Assembly: GCA_046349215.1 (NCBI GenBank)
Contig: JAXMCV010000001.1
Span: 558,001 to 622,000, forward strand
DNA: 64,000 bases
Source: JAJXWB01 sp046349215
GTDB lineage: Bacteria; Pseudomonadota; Alphaproteobacteria; Rhizobiales; Beijerinckiaceae
Direction: 5' to 3'
Program-made: the position numbers and the translations under genes
In this document: positions 18,459 through 30,104 of the stretch, piece after piece
Layout of the letters: the number at the start of each line of letters is the position of its first letter
How positions within the stretch are numbered: position 1 is the first letter of the stretch
The notes under the pieces: generated by a model
What the model was told of the DNA's origin: nothing
The model's database searches: none
What the model saw: only the letters and a program-made list of their open reading frames with translations

Positions 18459-21400
18459 GTGAAAGAACTCCAACGCGCGCTGCGCGAACTGGAACGCGGC
18501 GGCGCCATCACGCTTTCCCGCGCGCCCGACGGCTTCGACGCCTTCGCGGCGGCCGACCTTGCGCGCGCGCTCGCTGCAAAGGCGGAAGGCCGCAGCGTGG
18601 TCTTCGTGCATGTGGCGCGCGACGGCCAGCGCTCCCGCGCCTTCCAGGACGCCTTCGCCTTCGCCGCGCCCCAGATGGAAATCCTCGATTTCCCGTCCTG
18701 GGACTGCCAGCCCTACGATCGCGTCTCGCCCAACGCCGGCATCACCGCGCGGCGCATGACGGCGCTGTCGCGGCTGGCGCGCTCCGGCACGTCGGAGGAA
18801 AAGCCCCGCATACTCTGCACGACCGTCAATGCGCTCGTGCAGCGCGTGCCGCCGCTGAAAGCCGTCGGCGCCGACACGTTCTCGGCCGCGCCCGGCAATG
18901 TCGTGAAGACCGACAATCTCGTGCGCTGGCTGGAGATCAACGGATTCCTGCGGTCGAGCACCGTGCGCGAGACCGGCGAATACGCCATGCGCGGCGGCAT
19001 CGTCGATCTTTTCGCGCCGGGAATGCCCGCGCCGATCCGTCTCGACTTCTTCGGCGACACGCTGGAGACGATCCGGCCCTTCGATCCGGAGACGCAGCGT
19101 TCGACCGGCCAGTTGCGCTCGCTCGACCTCGTGCCGATGAGCGAGGTGCAGCTCACGACCGACACGATGCGCAAGTTCCGTCTCGCCTATGTCGCGGCCT
19201 TCGGCGCCGAGACGCGCGGCGACACGCTCTATGAAGCGATCAGCGAGGGCCGTCGCCATCCCGGCATGGAGCACTGGCTGCCGCTGTTCTACGACCGCCT
19301 CGACACCCTGTTCGACTATGTTTCCGATGCGCCGATCCTGATGGATGCGCTCGCCGAGGACGCAGGCGCCGAACGGCTGGCGCAGGCGAAAGATTATTAC
19401 GATTCACGCCGCGAGACTTACGATGCGGATCCGCAGGGAGCGGGCTACAAGCCGCTGAAGCCCGACGCGCTCTACCTGAAGCCCGACGAGTTTCGCGCGC
19501 GGCTCGACGCGGTCGCGCTCGCGCGTTTTGCGCCCTTCGCCGTGCCTGAGGGTTCCGGGACGATCGTCGATCTCGGCGCGAGCGTCGGCCGCAATTTCGC
19601 GCCGGAACGCGCCGACGAGAACGCCAACGTCTTCGAGGCCGCCGTCAAGCACATCGAGGCGCTACAGCAGGAAGGCAAGCGCGTCATCGTGGCGGGCTGG
19701 TCCGACGGTTCGCGCGAACGCCTCGGCCATGTCCTGTCGGAACATGGCCTGCGCAAGGCCGAGCCCGTTTCCTCGCTGGCGCAGGCCATGTCCGCGAAAG
19801 GCGTGGCGCTGGCGGCCATCGGCATCGAACAGGGTTTTGTCGCCGGCGACATAGCCGTCATCGGCGAGCAGGACATTCTGGGCGACCGTCTGGTTCGTGC
19901 GCGGAAAAAGCACAAGCGCGGCGACCAGGTGCTGCAGGAGGTCGGCGCGCTGTCGGCGGGCGATCTCGTCGTGCATGTCGACCACGGCATCGGCCGCTTC
20001 GTCGGCCTGACGCAAATCCAGGCCGTCGGCGTTCCCCACGATTGCCTCGAACTGCATTACGCCGGCGGCGACAAGCTCTACCTGCCGGTCGAAAATCTCG
20101 AGCTGCTGTCGCGCTACGGTTCGGAAGACACCGAAGCGCAACTCGACAAGCTCGGCGGCGTCGGATGGCAGACGCGCAAGGCGCGGATGAAGAAGCGCAT
20201 CCGCGAGATCGCGCACGGCCTCATCAAGCTCGCCGCGCAGCGCATGTTGCAGAAGGCGCCGCGCCTGCCGCCGCCCGCCGGGCTCTACGACGAATTCTGC
20301 GCGCGTTTTCCCTACGACGAGACGGAAGACCAGGACAACGCCATCGAGGCGACGCTGGACGATCTCGGCGCCGGCAAGCCGATGGACCGGCTGATCTGCG
20401 GCGACGTCGGCTTCGGCAAGACGGAGGTGGCGCTGCGCGCCGCCTTTTCCGCCGCGCTCAACGGCAAGCAGGTCGCCGTCGTCGTGCCGACGACGCTGCT
20501 CGCCCGCCAGCACTACAAGACGTTCACGCAGCGCTTCGCCGGCCTGCCGGTCCGCATCGCGCAACTCTCGCGCATGGTGTCGGCGGCCGACCAGCGCGAG
20601 GCGAAGAAGGGCATAGCGGAAGGCGCCGTCGACATCGTCGTCGGCACTCACGCCGTTCTCGGCAAGACGGTCTCGTTCAAGGACCTCGGCCTCGTGGTCA
20701 TCGACGAGGAGCAGCATTTCGGCGTCGGCCACAAGGAACGGCTGAAGGAATTGCGCTCGGAAGTGCATGTGCTGACGCTGTCGGCGACGCCCATTCCGCG
20801 CACGCTGCAACTGGCGCTGACGGGCGTTCGCGAACTCTCGATCATTGCGACGCCGCCGGTCGATCGCCTGGCCGTACGCACCTTCGTCACGCCCTTCGAC
20901 GATCTCATCGTGCGCGAGGCGCTGCTGCGCGAACGCTATCGCGGCGGACAGTCGTTTTATGTCTGCCCGCGCATCGAGGATCTGGACGAGGCGGCGGCCT
21001 TCCTGCGCACGAATTTGCCGGAGGCGAAATTCGTGATCGCGCACGGCCAGATGAGCGCGACCGAACTCGAAGACAAGATGAGCGCCTTCTACGACGGCAA
21101 GTACGACATTCTGGTTTCCACGGCGATCGTCGAGTCGGGCCTCGACATTCCCACCGCCAATACGATGATCGTGCATCGCGCCGACATGTTCGGCCTCGGC
21201 CAGCTCTATCAATTGCGCGGCCGCGTCGGACGTTCCAAGACGCGCGCCTACGCGCTCTTCACGATCCCCGCGAAAAAGCAGATCACGCCGCAGGCGGAAA
21301 AACGCCTGAAGGTGCTGCAGTCGCTGGATACGCTTGGCGCCGGCTTCCAGCTCGCCAGCCACGATCTCGACATTCGCGGCGCCGGCAACCTGCTCGGCGA

Positions 21401-21968
21401 CGAACAGTCCGGCCATATCAAGGAAGTCGGCTACGAGCTCTACCAGCAAATGCTGACGGACGCGATCGAGGCGCTGAAGTCGGGCGAGGAAGAGCAGGAA
21501 GAGGAAATGTGGTCGCCGACGATCACGGTCGGCGCGCCCGTCACCATTCCGGAGGATTACGTCGAGGATCTGCAGTTGCGCCTGCAGCTCTATCGCCGCC
21601 TGTCGAATGTCGTGAACGAGGAGGATGTCGAATCCTTCGCCGCCGAGATGATCGACCGTTTCGGACCGGCGCCGCCGGAAGTGAAGCAATTGTTCGAGAT
21701 CGTCGCGATCAAGGCGCTGGCGCGCAAGGCGCATGTCGAGAAGGTGGAGGCCGGCCCCAAGGGGATCATCGTCGCCTTCCGCGACAATTCCTTTGCCAAT
21801 CCGCAAGGGCTCGTGCGCTTCGTGACCGAACAGGGCCCGCGCGCCAAGGTGAGGCCGGACATGAAGGTCGTCTTCGTGCGCGATTTCGACGATGTGAAGG
21901 AAAGGCTCGACGGCACGCGGCAATTGCTGCGCACGCTGGTCGGCATCGCGCAGAAGAAGGCGGCGTGA
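18459..21968 (+). CDS. mfd: Transcription-repair coupling factor Mfd
   Basis: This 1169-aa protein has the complete Mfd layout. It begins with UvrB-like N-terminal domains, then the RNA-polymerase-interacting domain (GDLVVHVDHGIGRFVGL), and RecG-like SF2 helicase motifs: Walker A ICGDVGFGKTEVA, DEEQ box VVIDEEQHFGVG, motif III LSATPIPRTLQL and motif VI QLRGRVGRSKTRAYA. The C-terminal TRCF autoinhibitory domain ends the chain. It removes stalled RNA polymerase and recruits UvrA. The start is GTG; no in-frame ATG lies close upstream. Confidence 0.96.
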   Translation: MKELQRALRELERGGAITLSRAPDGFDAFAAADLARALAAKAEGRSVVFVHVARDGQRSRAFQDAFAFAAPQMEILDFPSWDCQPYDRVSPNAGITARRMTALSRLARSGTSEEKPRILCTTVNALVQRVPPLKAVGADTFSAAPGNVVKTDNLVRWLEINGFLRSSTVRETGEYAMRGGIVDLFAPGMPAPIRLDFFGDTLETIRPFDPETQRSTGQLRSLDLVPMSEVQLTTDTMRKFRLAYVAAFGAETRGDTLYEAISEGRRHPGMEHWLPLFYDRLDTLFDYVSDAPILMDALAEDAGAERLAQAKDYYDSRRETYDADPQGAGYKPLKPDALYLKPDEFRARLDAVALARFAPFAVPEGSGTIVDLGASVGRNFAPERADENANVFEAAVKHIEALQQEGKRVIVAGWSDGSRERLGHVLSEHGLRKAEPVSSLAQAMSAKGVALAAIGIEQGFVAGDIAVIGEQDILGDRLVRARKKHKRGDQVLQEVGALSAGDLVVHVDHGIGRFVGLTQIQAVGVPHDCLELHYAGGDKLYLPVENLELLSRYGSEDTEAQLDKLGGVGWQTRKARMKKRIREIAHGLIKLAAQRMLQKAPRLPPPAGLYDEFCARFPYDETEDQDNAIEATLDDLGAGKPMDRLICGDVGFGKTEVALRAAFSAALNGKQVAVVVPTTLLARQHYKTFTQRFAGLPVRIAQLSRMVSAADQREAKKGIAEGAVDIVVGTHAVLGKTVSFKDLGLVVIDEEQHFGVGHKERLKELRSEVHVLTLSATPIPRTLQLALTGVRELSIIATPPVDRLAVRTFVTPFDDLIVREALLRERYRGGQSFYVCPRIEDLDEAAAFLRTNLPEAKFVIAHGQMSATELEDKMSAFYDGKYDILVSTAIVESGLDIPTANTMIVHRADMFGLGQLYQLRGRVGRSKTRAYALFTIPAKKQITPQAEKRLKVLQSLDTLGAGFQLASHDLDIRGAGNLLGDEQSGHIKEVGYELYQQMLTDAIEALKSGEEEQEEEMWSPTITVGAPVTIPEDYVEDLQLRLQLYRRLSNVVNEEDVESFAAEMIDRFGPAPPEVKQLFEIVAIKALARKAHVEKVEAGPKGIIVAFRDNSFANPQGLVRFVTEQGPRAKVRPDMKVVFVRDFDDVKERLDGTRQLLRTLVGIAQKKAA

Positions 21969-21983
21969 GGGCTTCCGACTCCG

Positions 21984-22103
21984 CTCCCCCTTGAGGGGAG
22001 AGGCAGGGGGAGGGGGTCGCGAAATCGCGCCGACGACTCCAGGGAAAATCTCGCGGGGTTTCCCGACCCCCCACCCTAGCCCTCCCCCTCAAGGGGGGAG
22101 GGA
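21984..22103. repeat. GC-rich paired hairpins downstream of mfd
   Basis: Two facing hairpins, near 21984-22000 (ctcccc-cttga-ggggag) and near 22080-22103 (cctccccctcaaggggggagg), enclose about 80 bp. They lie between the convergent ends of mfd and the outer-membrane protein gene and may act as a bidirectional terminator. Confidence 0.55.
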
Positions 22104-22114
22104 AATGCTCTGCC

Positions 22115-23857
22115 TCAATACTTCGCCACGACAGCCGGCGCCGGGTCCCAGTTCCAGTGGTAGTTCACGCCGGCGCGGACGAGGTGTCCGTTGAAGCGCG
22201 TCGAGGAGGATGGGGTCACGGAGGTCACAGCCGTGAACGGAGCGTTGATGGGAGCTGCGATGCCGACAGGAGAGACGGCGTAGGTCGCGCGGCCGAGATC
22301 GTAGTACAGATATTCGGCTTTCACGCTCCAGTTCTGGGCGAAGGCCCATTCGCCGCCGCCGCCGAGCGCATAGCCGACACGCGTCTGCGCATAGGAACCG
22401 ACGCCGGGAACGGGGGACACGGCAAAGCCGATATTCGCCGTCTGTGTGATCGTCGTCGAGGCCTTGACGCCGCCGGAAGCGAGGCCGGCCGTGCCGTACA
22501 GCAGGAAGGACGGCGTCACGAGAAAGCCGAGCCGGGCGCGCGACGTCGAGAGCCAGTCGACCTGCCGAGAGGCCGTGGCGAATTGTAAAAGGGTAGTGGC
22601 AACGCCGATATTCGCTGAAGCGCTGAGGCCGCTCGACCGGCTCCGGTTCGCGCCGAACGCTTGGATGTCGGTCTCCCAGCCGAACACGAAAGATCCGAAT
22701 TGTTTGTTCACGCCCGCCTGAGCGCCGCCGGAAAAGCCGCCGGAACCGGCCCCAGGCAGGGAGAGGGTTGCCAGCGCTGCAGCTGTTGCCGGGATCGATG
22801 ATCCCAGGAAGATGTTCTGCCCGCCAGGCGCCGCGACCGTCGAGACGCCGGTGTTCTGCGCCCATGTATAGCCGGCGTTGAGACCGATATAAAACCCGTT
22901 CCAGACCGCATATTGCGGCGACGGCGCAGGCGCAGGCGCAGGCGCGAGCGATGTCCAGTCCCAATGGTAGTTCAGACCAAGGCGCGCGAGATGACCGTTG
23001 AATCGGACGCTCGACGAACCGAAGGTCTGGCTCTGAAGCCCAGGGCCCGCTGCAACGATAAAGCTCGTCGTCGCCGGCGTGACGCCGTAGGTCGCGCGGC
23101 CGAGATCGTAATAGAGATATTCCGCCTTGACGCTCCAGCGCGGCGCGAACATCCATTCGGCGCCGCCGCCGAGCGTGTAGCCGACGCGGGTGGACGAATA
23201 CGAGCCCGCGCCGGCGCCGCCGCTGAGCGGAGAGCCAGCGAATATGCCCGCGCCGAGAACCGCGGGGTTGTAGGCCTGCGTCAGGCCGGTCGAGGCCTTG
23301 ACGCCGCCGGACGCCGTGCCGCCGGTCACGTAGGCCAGCAGGTTCGGCATGATCAGGAAGCCTGCGCGCAGGCGCGAGGTGGCGAGCCAGTCGATCTTGC
23401 GGGAGACGCCCGTGATGCTCGTCAGCGTCGTGCCGGCGCCGGGATCGAAGGCCGCGCCGAAGGCGCTCGCCTGCTTGCGGCCGGAGGCGAAACCCTGGAT
23501 GTCGGATTCCCAGCCGACGACGAAGGATCCGAACTGCTTGTTGTAGCCGGCCTGCACGCCGCCCGCGAAACCGCCGCCGTTGCCGACCTGAAGCGACGTG
23601 GTCGCGAGCGCCGCGGCGATCCGGGCGGAGCCCGGAGTCGCGTCAAAGCCGGGGAAGCCCTGTGTGACGACGCTGTTGCTCTGCGTCCAGGCATAGCCGA
23701 CTTTGACGCCGAAATACGAGCCATCCCACATGGCCGCCATGACGGCCGGCGGCGCGACGGGCGCCTTGCGGATGGGAAGATCGGCGGCTTGGGCTGCGAC
23801 AGCGGCGGCGGGAAGTATGGCGCTCGAAAACAGAGCGCGCCTGAGCGCGAAATTCAT
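22115..23857 (-). CDS. Outer-membrane beta-barrel protein with two tandem barrels (Omp25/porin-like)
   Basis: This 580-aa protein starts with a signal peptide (MNFALRRALFSSAILPAAA, cleavage after AQA at about residue 24). Two homologous halves of about 260 residues follow. Each begins with WDGSYFGVKVGYAW or WNGFYIGLNAGYTW. Each repeats QFGSFVVGWESDIQ/QFGSFVFGWETDIQ, a GTASGGVKAS-type strand, WSVKAEYLYYDLGRATY and RFNGHL...G.NYHW. An Ala-Pro linker joins the halves. Usual family members are single eight-stranded barrels of about 200-280 aa, so this is an internal duplication. The start at 23857 follows the signal peptide; the frame to 23902 is an extension. Confidence 0.9.
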   Translation of the reverse strand: MNFALRRALFSSAILPAAAVAAQAADLPIRKAPVAPPAVMAAMWDGSYFGVKVGYAWTQSNSVVTQGFPGFDATPGSARIAAALATTSLQVGNGGGFAGGVQAGYNKQFGSFVVGWESDIQGFASGRKQASAFGAAFDPGAGTTLTSITGVSRKIDWLATSRLRAGFLIMPNLLAYVTGGTASGGVKASTGLTQAYNPAVLGAGIFAGSPLSGGAGAGSYSSTRVGYTLGGGAEWMFAPRWSVKAEYLYYDLGRATYGVTPATTSFIVAAGPGLQSQTFGSSSVRFNGHLARLGLNYHWDWTSLAPAPAPAPSPQYAVWNGFYIGLNAGYTWAQNTGVSTVAAPGGQNIFLGSSIPATAAALATLSLPGAGSGGFSGGAQAGVNKQFGSFVFGWETDIQAFGANRSRSSGLSASANIGVATTLLQFATASRQVDWLSTSRARLGFLVTPSFLLYGTAGLASGGVKASTTITQTANIGFAVSPVPGVGSYAQTRVGYALGGGGEWAFAQNWSVKAEYLYYDLGRATYAVSPVGIAAPINAPFTAVTSVTPSSSTRFNGHLVRAGVNYHWNWDPAPAVVAKY

Positions 23858-24097
23858 GATCGTCCCCGAATTCGAATTCTTGAAACTGGCGGAACCGGCC
23901 AAAAAAAGGGGCCGACCCGGATTCGCTCACGCTACAGGCGCCGACGCGGCCCGGCAAAGCCTCGTCGGCGCAAACCGCACGATCGGCGGGCGAACGCCGC
24001 GCTTTTCCGCCCGCTGTGGCGGGAATGGCACGTTTTCGGGCCGTTCCGGCCGGTCCGCCTTGCCAGTGCCGGCCCTGCCCGCCACATTGCGCCCGCC

Positions 24098-24844
24098 ATG
24101 ACCGAGCCGAGTTCGATACCGCCCTTGCCGCCCTTGCCCGCCCCGCCGCCGCGCCCGCGCGGCCTCGGCGCCCGCATCCGCGCCTATTTCCTGACGGGCG
24201 TCGTCATCGCCGGCCCGGTCGCCGTCACCGCCTGGCTCGTCTTCTGGTTCGTCGACACCGTCGACCACTGGATCAAGCCGCTCATTCCCGCGCATCTGTG
24301 GCCGGACGAATATCTGCCGCGCAACGCGCCGGGCGTCGGCGTCGTGCTCGCCTTCTGCGGCCTGACGCTGCTCGGCTTTCTCGCCGCCAACCTGCTCGGG
24401 CGCTCGCTGATCCGGCTCAGCGAGAACATCCTCGACCGGATGCCGGTCGTACGCGGCATCTACAAGAGCGTGAAGCAATTGTTCGAGACGGTGTTCTCGC
24501 AGCAGGGCACATCGTTCCGGCGCGTCGGCCTCGTGCAATATCCGATGAAGGGGCAATGGACGCTCGTCTTCATCTCGACGCCGCCGGGCGAACGCGTACG
24601 CAACGCGATCGGCGCGGGCGATGCGCCCTGGGTGTCCGTCTTCCTGCCATGCACGCCGAACCCGACGACGGGCTTCTATTTCTACCTGCCTGAAGCCGAT
24701 GTGATCGAGATCGACATGTCGCCCGACGAAGCGGCCAAGCTCATCATGTCGGCCGGCCTGATCCAGCCGGACGAGGCGGCAGCGCTCGCCAAGGCCGCAA
24801 AGAACGGCAAGAAGAAAGCGGCCGAGGAACCCGCAGCCGCATGA
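24098..24844 (+). CDS. DUF502 family inner-membrane protein
   Basis: This 248-aa protein has a Pro-rich N-terminus and two transmembrane segments (YFLTGVVIAGPVAVTAWLVFW and GVVLAFCGLTLLGFLAANLLG). The DUF502 core motif follows (PVVRGIYKSVKQLFETVF, then GQWTLVFISTPPG), and the tail is Lys/Ala rich. The family function is not established, though members are widespread in bacteria and in plant plastid-related proteins. Its stop overlaps the next ATG (ATGA), so it is coupled to the acetyltransferase. Confidence 0.88.
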   Translation: MTEPSSIPPLPPLPAPPPRPRGLGARIRAYFLTGVVIAGPVAVTAWLVFWFVDTVDHWIKPLIPAHLWPDEYLPRNAPGVGVVLAFCGLTLLGFLAANLLGRSLIRLSENILDRMPVVRGIYKSVKQLFETVFSQQGTSFRRVGLVQYPMKGQWTLVFISTPPGERVRNAIGAGDAPWVSVFLPCTPNPTTGFYFYLPEADVIEIDMSPDEAAKLIMSAGLIQPDEAAALAKAAKNGKKKAAEEPAAA

Positions 24845-25347
24845 CGCAGGGCGCGGCGCGTAGATGGCGGCCGATGCGCGAGAGCGACCTGCCGGCCGTC
24901 AAGCGCATTTCCGACGCCGTGCATAGCAGCCTGCCCGAGCGCATCGAAGTTCTGGCGGAGAAGCGCGCGCTGTTTCCGCAAGGCGCATTCGTGCTGGAGA
25001 AGGACGGCGTGGCGGCGGGCTATGCGCTCGCGCATCCCTTCAGGTTCGGCGCGCTGCCGGCGCTCGATGCGCTCTTGCACGCGCTGCCGGCCGGCGCGGA
25101 TTGCCTCTATCTGCACGACATCGCCATCCTCGCCGACGCGCGGGGCGGCGGCGCTGCGCGAGCGCTGGTGGACATTCTCGTGAATGTCGCGCGCGAAAAC
25201 GGCCTGCGCGCGCTGGCGCTGACATCCGTGTACGGCACGGAAAAATTCTGGTCGACCTGCGGCTTCGCCGAAGCGACCGCGCCAGGCATGGAAGAAAAAC
25301 TCGCGAGCTACGGTGGGCCGGCGCGCTACATGACGCGGGCGGTCTAG
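24841..25347 (+). CDS. GNAT family N-acetyltransferase
   Basis: This 168-aa protein has the GNAT fold order. It opens WRPMRESDLPAVKRI, continues with the beta strands AFVLEKDGVAAGYALAHPF and LYLHDIAILADAR, and has the acetyl-CoA-binding P-loop RGGGAARALVD. The late strand LALTSVYGTEKFWSTCGF ends the fold. The acceptor substrate is unknown. It overlaps the DUF502 gene by four bases, implying co-expression. The neighbour on the other side, nnr, is convergent and ends six bases away. Confidence 0.85.
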   Translation: MTQGAARRWRPMRESDLPAVKRISDAVHSSLPERIEVLAEKRALFPQGAFVLEKDGVAAGYALAHPFRFGALPALDALLHALPAGADCLYLHDIAILADARGGGAARALVDILVNVARENGLRALALTSVYGTEKFWSTCGFAEATAPGMEEKLASYGGPARYMTRAV

Positions 25348-25353
25348 AGAACC

Positions 25354-26856
25354 CTAGCCCGCAACCAGCGCGCGCCAGACCTTCGGCAGTGCTTCGGGAA
25401 TGTCCTCGGCGATCAGGCCGGGGCCGAAGGCGTTCGCCGCCTCGCCGTGCATCCAGACCGCCGCGCTCGCGGCTTCCAGCGCCGGCATGTCCTGCGCCAG
25501 CAGGCCGCAGATCATTCCGGCGAGCACGTCGCCCGATCCTGCGGTCGCCAGCCAGGCCGGCGCGTTGGAGGCGATGCTCGCGCGCCCGTCCGGCGCGGCG
25601 ACGACGCTGTCGGCCCCCTTGAAGACGATGGTCGCGCCCGATGATTTCGCGGCCGCTCGCGCGCGCTCGAGTTTCGAGCCTTCGCCGCGCCCGAACAGGC
25701 GCGCGAATTCGCCGGCGTGCGGCGTCAGCACGACAGGCCCGTTCGCGCTGCGGATCGCGGCGAACAGGCGTTCGGGCGCGCCGGCGAAGGATGTGAGCGC
25801 ATCGGCGTCGAGCACGCAGGCGCGTTTCGCCTCGCCTGCGGCGAGCGCGGTTTCGACCAGCGCGCAGGTCGCCTCCCCCACGCCGAGGCCCGGCCCGAGC
25901 ACGACCGCGTTTTTCCGCGCGTCGGCCAGAATGTCTGCGAGCCCCTTCGGGCCGTCGCTGCGCCGGACCATGATCGCGGTCAGCGCAGCGGCGTTCACGG
26001 CCAGCGCATCGCCGGGCGATGCGACCGTGACGAGGCCCGCGCCCGCGCGCAAGGCGCCGCGCGCTGCAAGCCGCGCCGCGCCTGTGAAGGAGAGGCTCCC
26101 CGAGACGACGAGCGCATGGCCGCGCGAATATTTGTGCGCGTCGATTTTCGGAACCGGCAGCGCCGCGCGCCAGAATTCGGGCACGTTCCAGAAGGCCTGC
26201 GGCGCGATCTGGCGCAGCGTCTCCGGCTTGATGCCGATCTGGGCGCAATTGATCGTCCCGCATTTCGCGCGCGCCGGCATCAGGAGATGGCCGGGCTTCA
26301 GGCGAAAGAAAGTGACGGTCGCGTCAGCCTCGATCGCCGCCCCGCGAACGGCGCCCGTTGTTCCGTCGACGCCCGAGGGAACATCGACCGCGACGACGCA
26401 GCCCTTGTGCGAAAGCCGCCAGGCGTTGATCCGTTCGACCAGAGCGCGCGCCTCGCCGTCGAGATCGCGGGCGAGCCCCGCGCCGAACAGCGCGTCGATG
26501 ACGAGATCGGCCTCGTCGAGCACGAAGGTCTCGACGGGCAGCGCGTCGCGGCTCCATTTGGCATAGGCCGCCGCCGCATCGCCGGCCAGTTTGCCCGGAT
26601 CGCCAAGCGCGAAGGCCTCGACGTCGAACCCCATCTCGATCAGCGCGTGAGCGGCGACATAGCCGTCGCCGCCATTGTTGCCCGGCCCGCAGAGCACCGC
26701 GATGCGCGTGCCGCCGCGCTTCCGCAGGATCGCCGCCGCACGATCGGCCACCGCGCGACCGGCCGCCTCCATCAGCACGGCGCCGGCCGTTCCGCCGGCG
26801 ATCGTCAGCCGGTCGGCCTCGCCCATTTCCGCCGATGTGAGCAGTTCGCAGCTCAT
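25354..26856 (-). CDS. nnr: Bifunctional NAD(P)H-hydrate epimerase / ADP-dependent NAD(P)H-hydrate dehydratase
   Basis: This is a 500-aa two-domain repair enzyme. The N-terminal YjeF_N epimerase domain (to about residue 210) has the signature CGPGNNGGDGYVAAHAL and the DVPSGVDGTTG loop. The C-terminal ribokinase-like domain has SLSFTGAARLAARGALRAGAG, LTPHAGEFARLFG and the AGSGDVLAGMI motif with the catalytic Asp. It repairs damaged (hydrated) NADH and NADPH. The start MSCELLTSAEM overlaps the stop of the MetE-like gene (ATGA), so the two are one transcription unit; an extended frame to 26955 overlaps that gene and is rejected. Confidence 0.95.
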   Translation of the reverse strand: MSCELLTSAEMGEADRLTIAGGTAGAVLMEAAGRAVADRAAAILRKRGGTRIAVLCGPGNNGGDGYVAAHALIEMGFDVEAFALGDPGKLAGDAAAAYAKWSRDALPVETFVLDEADLVIDALFGAGLARDLDGEARALVERINAWRLSHKGCVVAVDVPSGVDGTTGAVRGAAIEADATVTFFRLKPGHLLMPARAKCGTINCAQIGIKPETLRQIAPQAFWNVPEFWRAALPVPKIDAHKYSRGHALVVSGSLSFTGAARLAARGALRAGAGLVTVASPGDALAVNAAALTAIMVRRSDGPKGLADILADARKNAVVLGPGLGVGEATCALVETALAAGEAKRACVLDADALTSFAGAPERLFAAIRSANGPVVLTPHAGEFARLFGRGEGSKLERARAAAKSSGATIVFKGADSVVAAPDGRASIASNAPAWLATAGSGDVLAGMICGLLAQDMPALEAASAAVWMHGEAANAFGPGLIAEDIPEALPKVWRALVAG

Positions 26857-27992
26857 CCCCAGACTTTTCGCGCTGTTTCCACGATCAGGTCGATCTTGCG
26901 CCATTGCGCCTCGACGCTCAATGCGTTTCCGCCGATGCCCGAGGCGAAGCCGCATTGCGGCGACAGGGCGAGCTGGTCGAGCGGGCAGAAGCGCGCGGCG
27001 GCGTCGATGCGCCGGCGCAGTCCATCCAGCGTTTCCATCTCGCCGCTCTTGGTGGTGACGAGGCCGAGCACGACCACGGTTCCCTTGCGAACGAAGCGCA
27101 GCGGATCAAAGGAGCCGGCGCGCTCTGAATCGTATTCGAGCAGCAGGCGGTCGTAATCGAGGCCGCCGAACACGGCTTCCGCTATGGCGTCGTAATGGCC
27201 CTCGCGATGCCACATGCTGGCGCGATTGCCGCGGCATATGTGCAGGCCGGTGACCGCCCTGCCCTTCACGCCGGCGATGGTCCTGTTGTCGGCATCGATC
27301 GCCGCCTTGAGGCTCTTCAGCGGGTCTTCGCCGCGCGCCGCCATGCGATCGAGCGTGGCAGGATCGACATAGCCGGTGAAGCTCGGCTCGTCGATCTGCA
27401 CATAATCGCAGCCTTCCGCCACGAGGCCGTCGACGATCTCGCGCTGGATCGCGACAACGTCGTCAAGAAACGCGTCGCTCGATTCATAGGCGGGCTTCGA
27501 GCCGGCAATGTCGCACATCTGGCGGACGCGATCGGGGCCCATCAGCGTTACCTTGACCGGTCGCGTCGCCACGGTTTTCAGGAAGCGCAATTCGCGGGCC
27601 GGAAAACTCCCGGCGAGCCTGAGCTTTCCTGTCGCGGGGATCTTGAAGGATTCGACCGCGTCCGCGCCGCGCTGCAGCGGTTTCTCGCCGGCGCCGAGAT
27701 TGTCGGGTTGCGCCAGGAAATTGCGCCAGGAGCCTTCCCACATGTCCCAGCCCTCGACGCGCGAGAAACTCACCTGCCAGTTCAGGCGGCGATATTCGCC
27801 GTCGGTGACGACCGGCAGGCCATGACCCTCCTGCTCGGCGACGATGCCGCGGATCGCCTGGTCCTGCGCGGCTTCGAGCGCCGCGTCGTCGATCTGGCCG
27901 CACGCCCGGCGCAGGAACGCCGCCTTCAGGTCCTCGGGCCGCAGCAGGCTGCCGACATGATCGACGCGCGTATCGCGCGCAAAGCGGGACAT
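26853..27992 (-). CDS. MetE-like cobalamin-independent methionine synthase family protein (C-terminal domain type)
   Basis: This 379-aa protein corresponds only to the catalytic C-terminal barrel of MetE. The zinc ligands are visible as H and C in GLHICRGN, E in LLLEYDSERAG and C in ALSPQCGF. VVTDGEYRRLNW and YVQIDEPSFTGY match the family. It would transfer a methyl group to homocysteine or another thiol; because the folate-binding N-terminal half of MetE is absent, the methyl donor is uncertain. A second possible start is at 28004. It is divergent from the monooxygenase gene and coupled to nnr. Confidence 0.8.
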   Translation of the reverse strand: MSRFARDTRVDHVGSLLRPEDLKAAFLRRACGQIDDAALEAAQDQAIRGIVAEQEGHGLPVVTDGEYRRLNWQVSFSRVEGWDMWEGSWRNFLAQPDNLGAGEKPLQRGADAVESFKIPATGKLRLAGSFPARELRFLKTVATRPVKVTLMGPDRVRQMCDIAGSKPAYESSDAFLDDVVAIQREIVDGLVAEGCDYVQIDEPSFTGYVDPATLDRMAARGEDPLKSLKAAIDADNRTIAGVKGRAVTGLHICRGNRASMWHREGHYDAIAEAVFGGLDYDRLLLEYDSERAGSFDPLRFVRKGTVVVLGLVTTKSGEMETLDGLRRRIDAAARFCPLDQLALSPQCGFASGIGGNALSVEAQWRKIDLIVETARKVWG

Positions 27993-28156
27993 TGGCTTCT
28001 CCATCGCGTTTCCTGCCCTTCCGGCGAGCGCGCCATTATCGGAGCGCAGGACGAAGCCCGCAATCTGCGTCCGGCGCATGGGAGAACCCGCGCGGTTTTG
28101 ACGCGCTGTCCCGCCCCTGTAGGATCGCGCCAAATCAGACGAACAGGAAACGCACG

Positions 28157-29968
<1,812 letters not shown>

Positions 29969-30104
29969 CGTTCCTGGGCTGCCGACGGACAGTCGAGTTC
30001 AATTCTGCGCGAGGCGACCGGTCGGCGATGGCAATTGCGCCGGCTCACGCTAAGTTTCGTTCATCTCTCGCGGCTGAGCCGCAGGCCATCACACGGAGTT
30101 TCAC

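Noticed and set aside
17760..22103. Possible CRISPR array formed by the GC-rich hairpins
   Set aside because: The hairpins are paired and irregularly spaced, without uniform repeats and spacers or cas genes; they are REP-like elements.
28005..28156. Possible SAM or SAH riboswitch upstream of the MetE-like gene
   Set aside because: The intergenic sequence shows none of the conserved core motifs or pairing I would expect; nothing distinguishes it from an ordinary divergent promoter region.
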